Positions 15,140 to 15,546 of a stretch of 15,546 bases of DNA are shown here, piece after piece. The notes beneath the pieces are model-generated. The model did no database searches, had not been told where the DNA came from, and saw nothing but the letters and a program-made list of their open reading frames with translations. Within the stretch, counting starts at the first letter, position 1, and each line of letters starts with the position of its first letter. Source of the stretch: Flemingiibacterium sp045587285 (GTDB taxonomy: Bacteria > Bacillota > Clostridia > Oscillospirales > CAG-272); assembly GCA_045587285.1 (NCBI GenBank), contig JAZNBZ010000138.1, positions 1 through 15,546 on the forward strand, read 5' to 3'. The position numbers and the translations under genes are program-made.

Positions 15140-15156
15140 TCCTAATTTTATGTAGC

Positions 15157-15546
15157 TTATTTCATATTTTCGCCAAGCTTCAGCGTGCGCATAACGGTAT
15201 CGACCGTCAGCGCAAGATCGCTCTTACTGCGCGTCTTTGCTTTTGAAAAATCAACGGCAACGCGGTTGATGCTGTATATCGCGCCAACGCCCATATCGTA
15301 CGCGCTGTCCATATTGTCGCCGATGTCGCCGACCACAGCGATGACGGGAACGCCGATAGCCTTCGCCCTCTGCGCGATGCCGATAACGACCTTACCGCGA
15401 AGACTCTGGCTGTCTATTTTACCCTCGCCCGTGAAGATAAAATCCGCGTTTGCGGCGATATTCTCGAAGCCGACCGTGTCAAGCACCGTGTCGATGCCCG
15501 ATTTAAGCGTCGCGCCGAAGAACGCCACCATGCCTGCGCCCATACC
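15157..15546 (-). CDS. Glycerate kinase, C-terminal part (runs off the right edge)
   Basis: The last 129-130 residues of a GarK/GlxK-type glycerate kinase, which phosphorylates glycerate to phosphoglycerate using ATP. The visible part starts GMGAGMVAFFGATLKSGIDTVLD and continues with the strongly conserved FIFTGEGKIDSQSLRGKV and IGVPVIAVVGDIGDN blocks, ending in a normal C-terminus. The reading frame is open to the window edge (codon GGT at 15544-15546), so the methionine near 15543 is internal. It converges on the SPFH/Arc operon. Confidence 0.92.
   Translation of the reverse strand, partial: GMGAGMVAFFGATLKSGIDTVLDTVGFENIAANADFIFTGEGKIDSQSLRGKVVIGIAQRAKAIGVPVIAVVGDIGDNMDSAYDMGVGAIYSINRVAVDFSKAKTRSKSDLALTVDTVMRTLKLGENMK

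Overview
The window looks like a chromosomal segment of a Gram-positive, low-to-mid GC member of the Bacillota, most likely class Clostridia (a gut Oscillospirales-like lineage is a reasonable guess, but not provable from this sequence). The signs are the nusB-xseA-xseB-ispA-tlyA-nadK gene order, an SLH-domain cell-surface protein, a DUF4358 lipoprotein, an SPFH/Arc-type gene pair, AGGAGG-type ribosome binding sites and sigma-A promoters with exact 17-bp spacers. I see no tRNA, rRNA, CRISPR array, insertion sequence or prophage gene, and no gene-free stretch above 300 bp.

Region 1 (1-5500, minus strand) is a tightly packed housekeeping operon read right to left from a near-consensus promoter at 5472-5500: nusB, a TsaD/Kae1-like paralogue (peptidase M22 family), xseA, xseB, ispA, a divergent PAP2 (DUF212/YuiD) membrane protein, tlyA and the start of nadK, which runs off the left edge. 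Several junctions are stop/start overlaps (TGATG, TAATG, ATGA), so translational coupling is likely. The dxs gene that often sits between ispA and tlyA in related operons is absent.

Region 2 (5616-7747, plus strand) is a three-gene cell-envelope operon with its own extended -10 promoter and a strong terminator. It encodes a four-helix membrane protein of unknown function, a membrane-anchored extracytoplasmic SGNH/GDSL hydrolase and a DUF4358 lipoprotein.

Region 3 (7850-10783, plus strand) is a monocistronic gene for a 925-residue exported protein with three N-terminal SLH domains and a long beta-rich region built of divergent repeats. It has its own promoter and a bidirectional terminator.

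Region 4 (10789-13779) contains two tandem, paralogous QueG-like iron-sulfur proteins on the minus strand and a divergent AraC-family regulator on the plus strand. The 172-bp intergenic region holds a promoter for each direction, so the regulator is a candidate controller of the pair.

Region 5 (13812-15139, plus strand) is a two-gene unit: a two-helix membrane SPFH (prohibitin/flotillin-like) protein and a 70-residue Arc-type ribbon-helix-helix protein. Its promoter is overlapped by two copies of the self-palindromic 8-mer TGATATCA, spaced 11 bp start to start. This looks like a built-in operator for the Arc-like protein and is the most striking regulatory feature here.

Region 6 (15157-15546, minus strand) is the C-terminal part of a glycerate kinase cut by the right edge.
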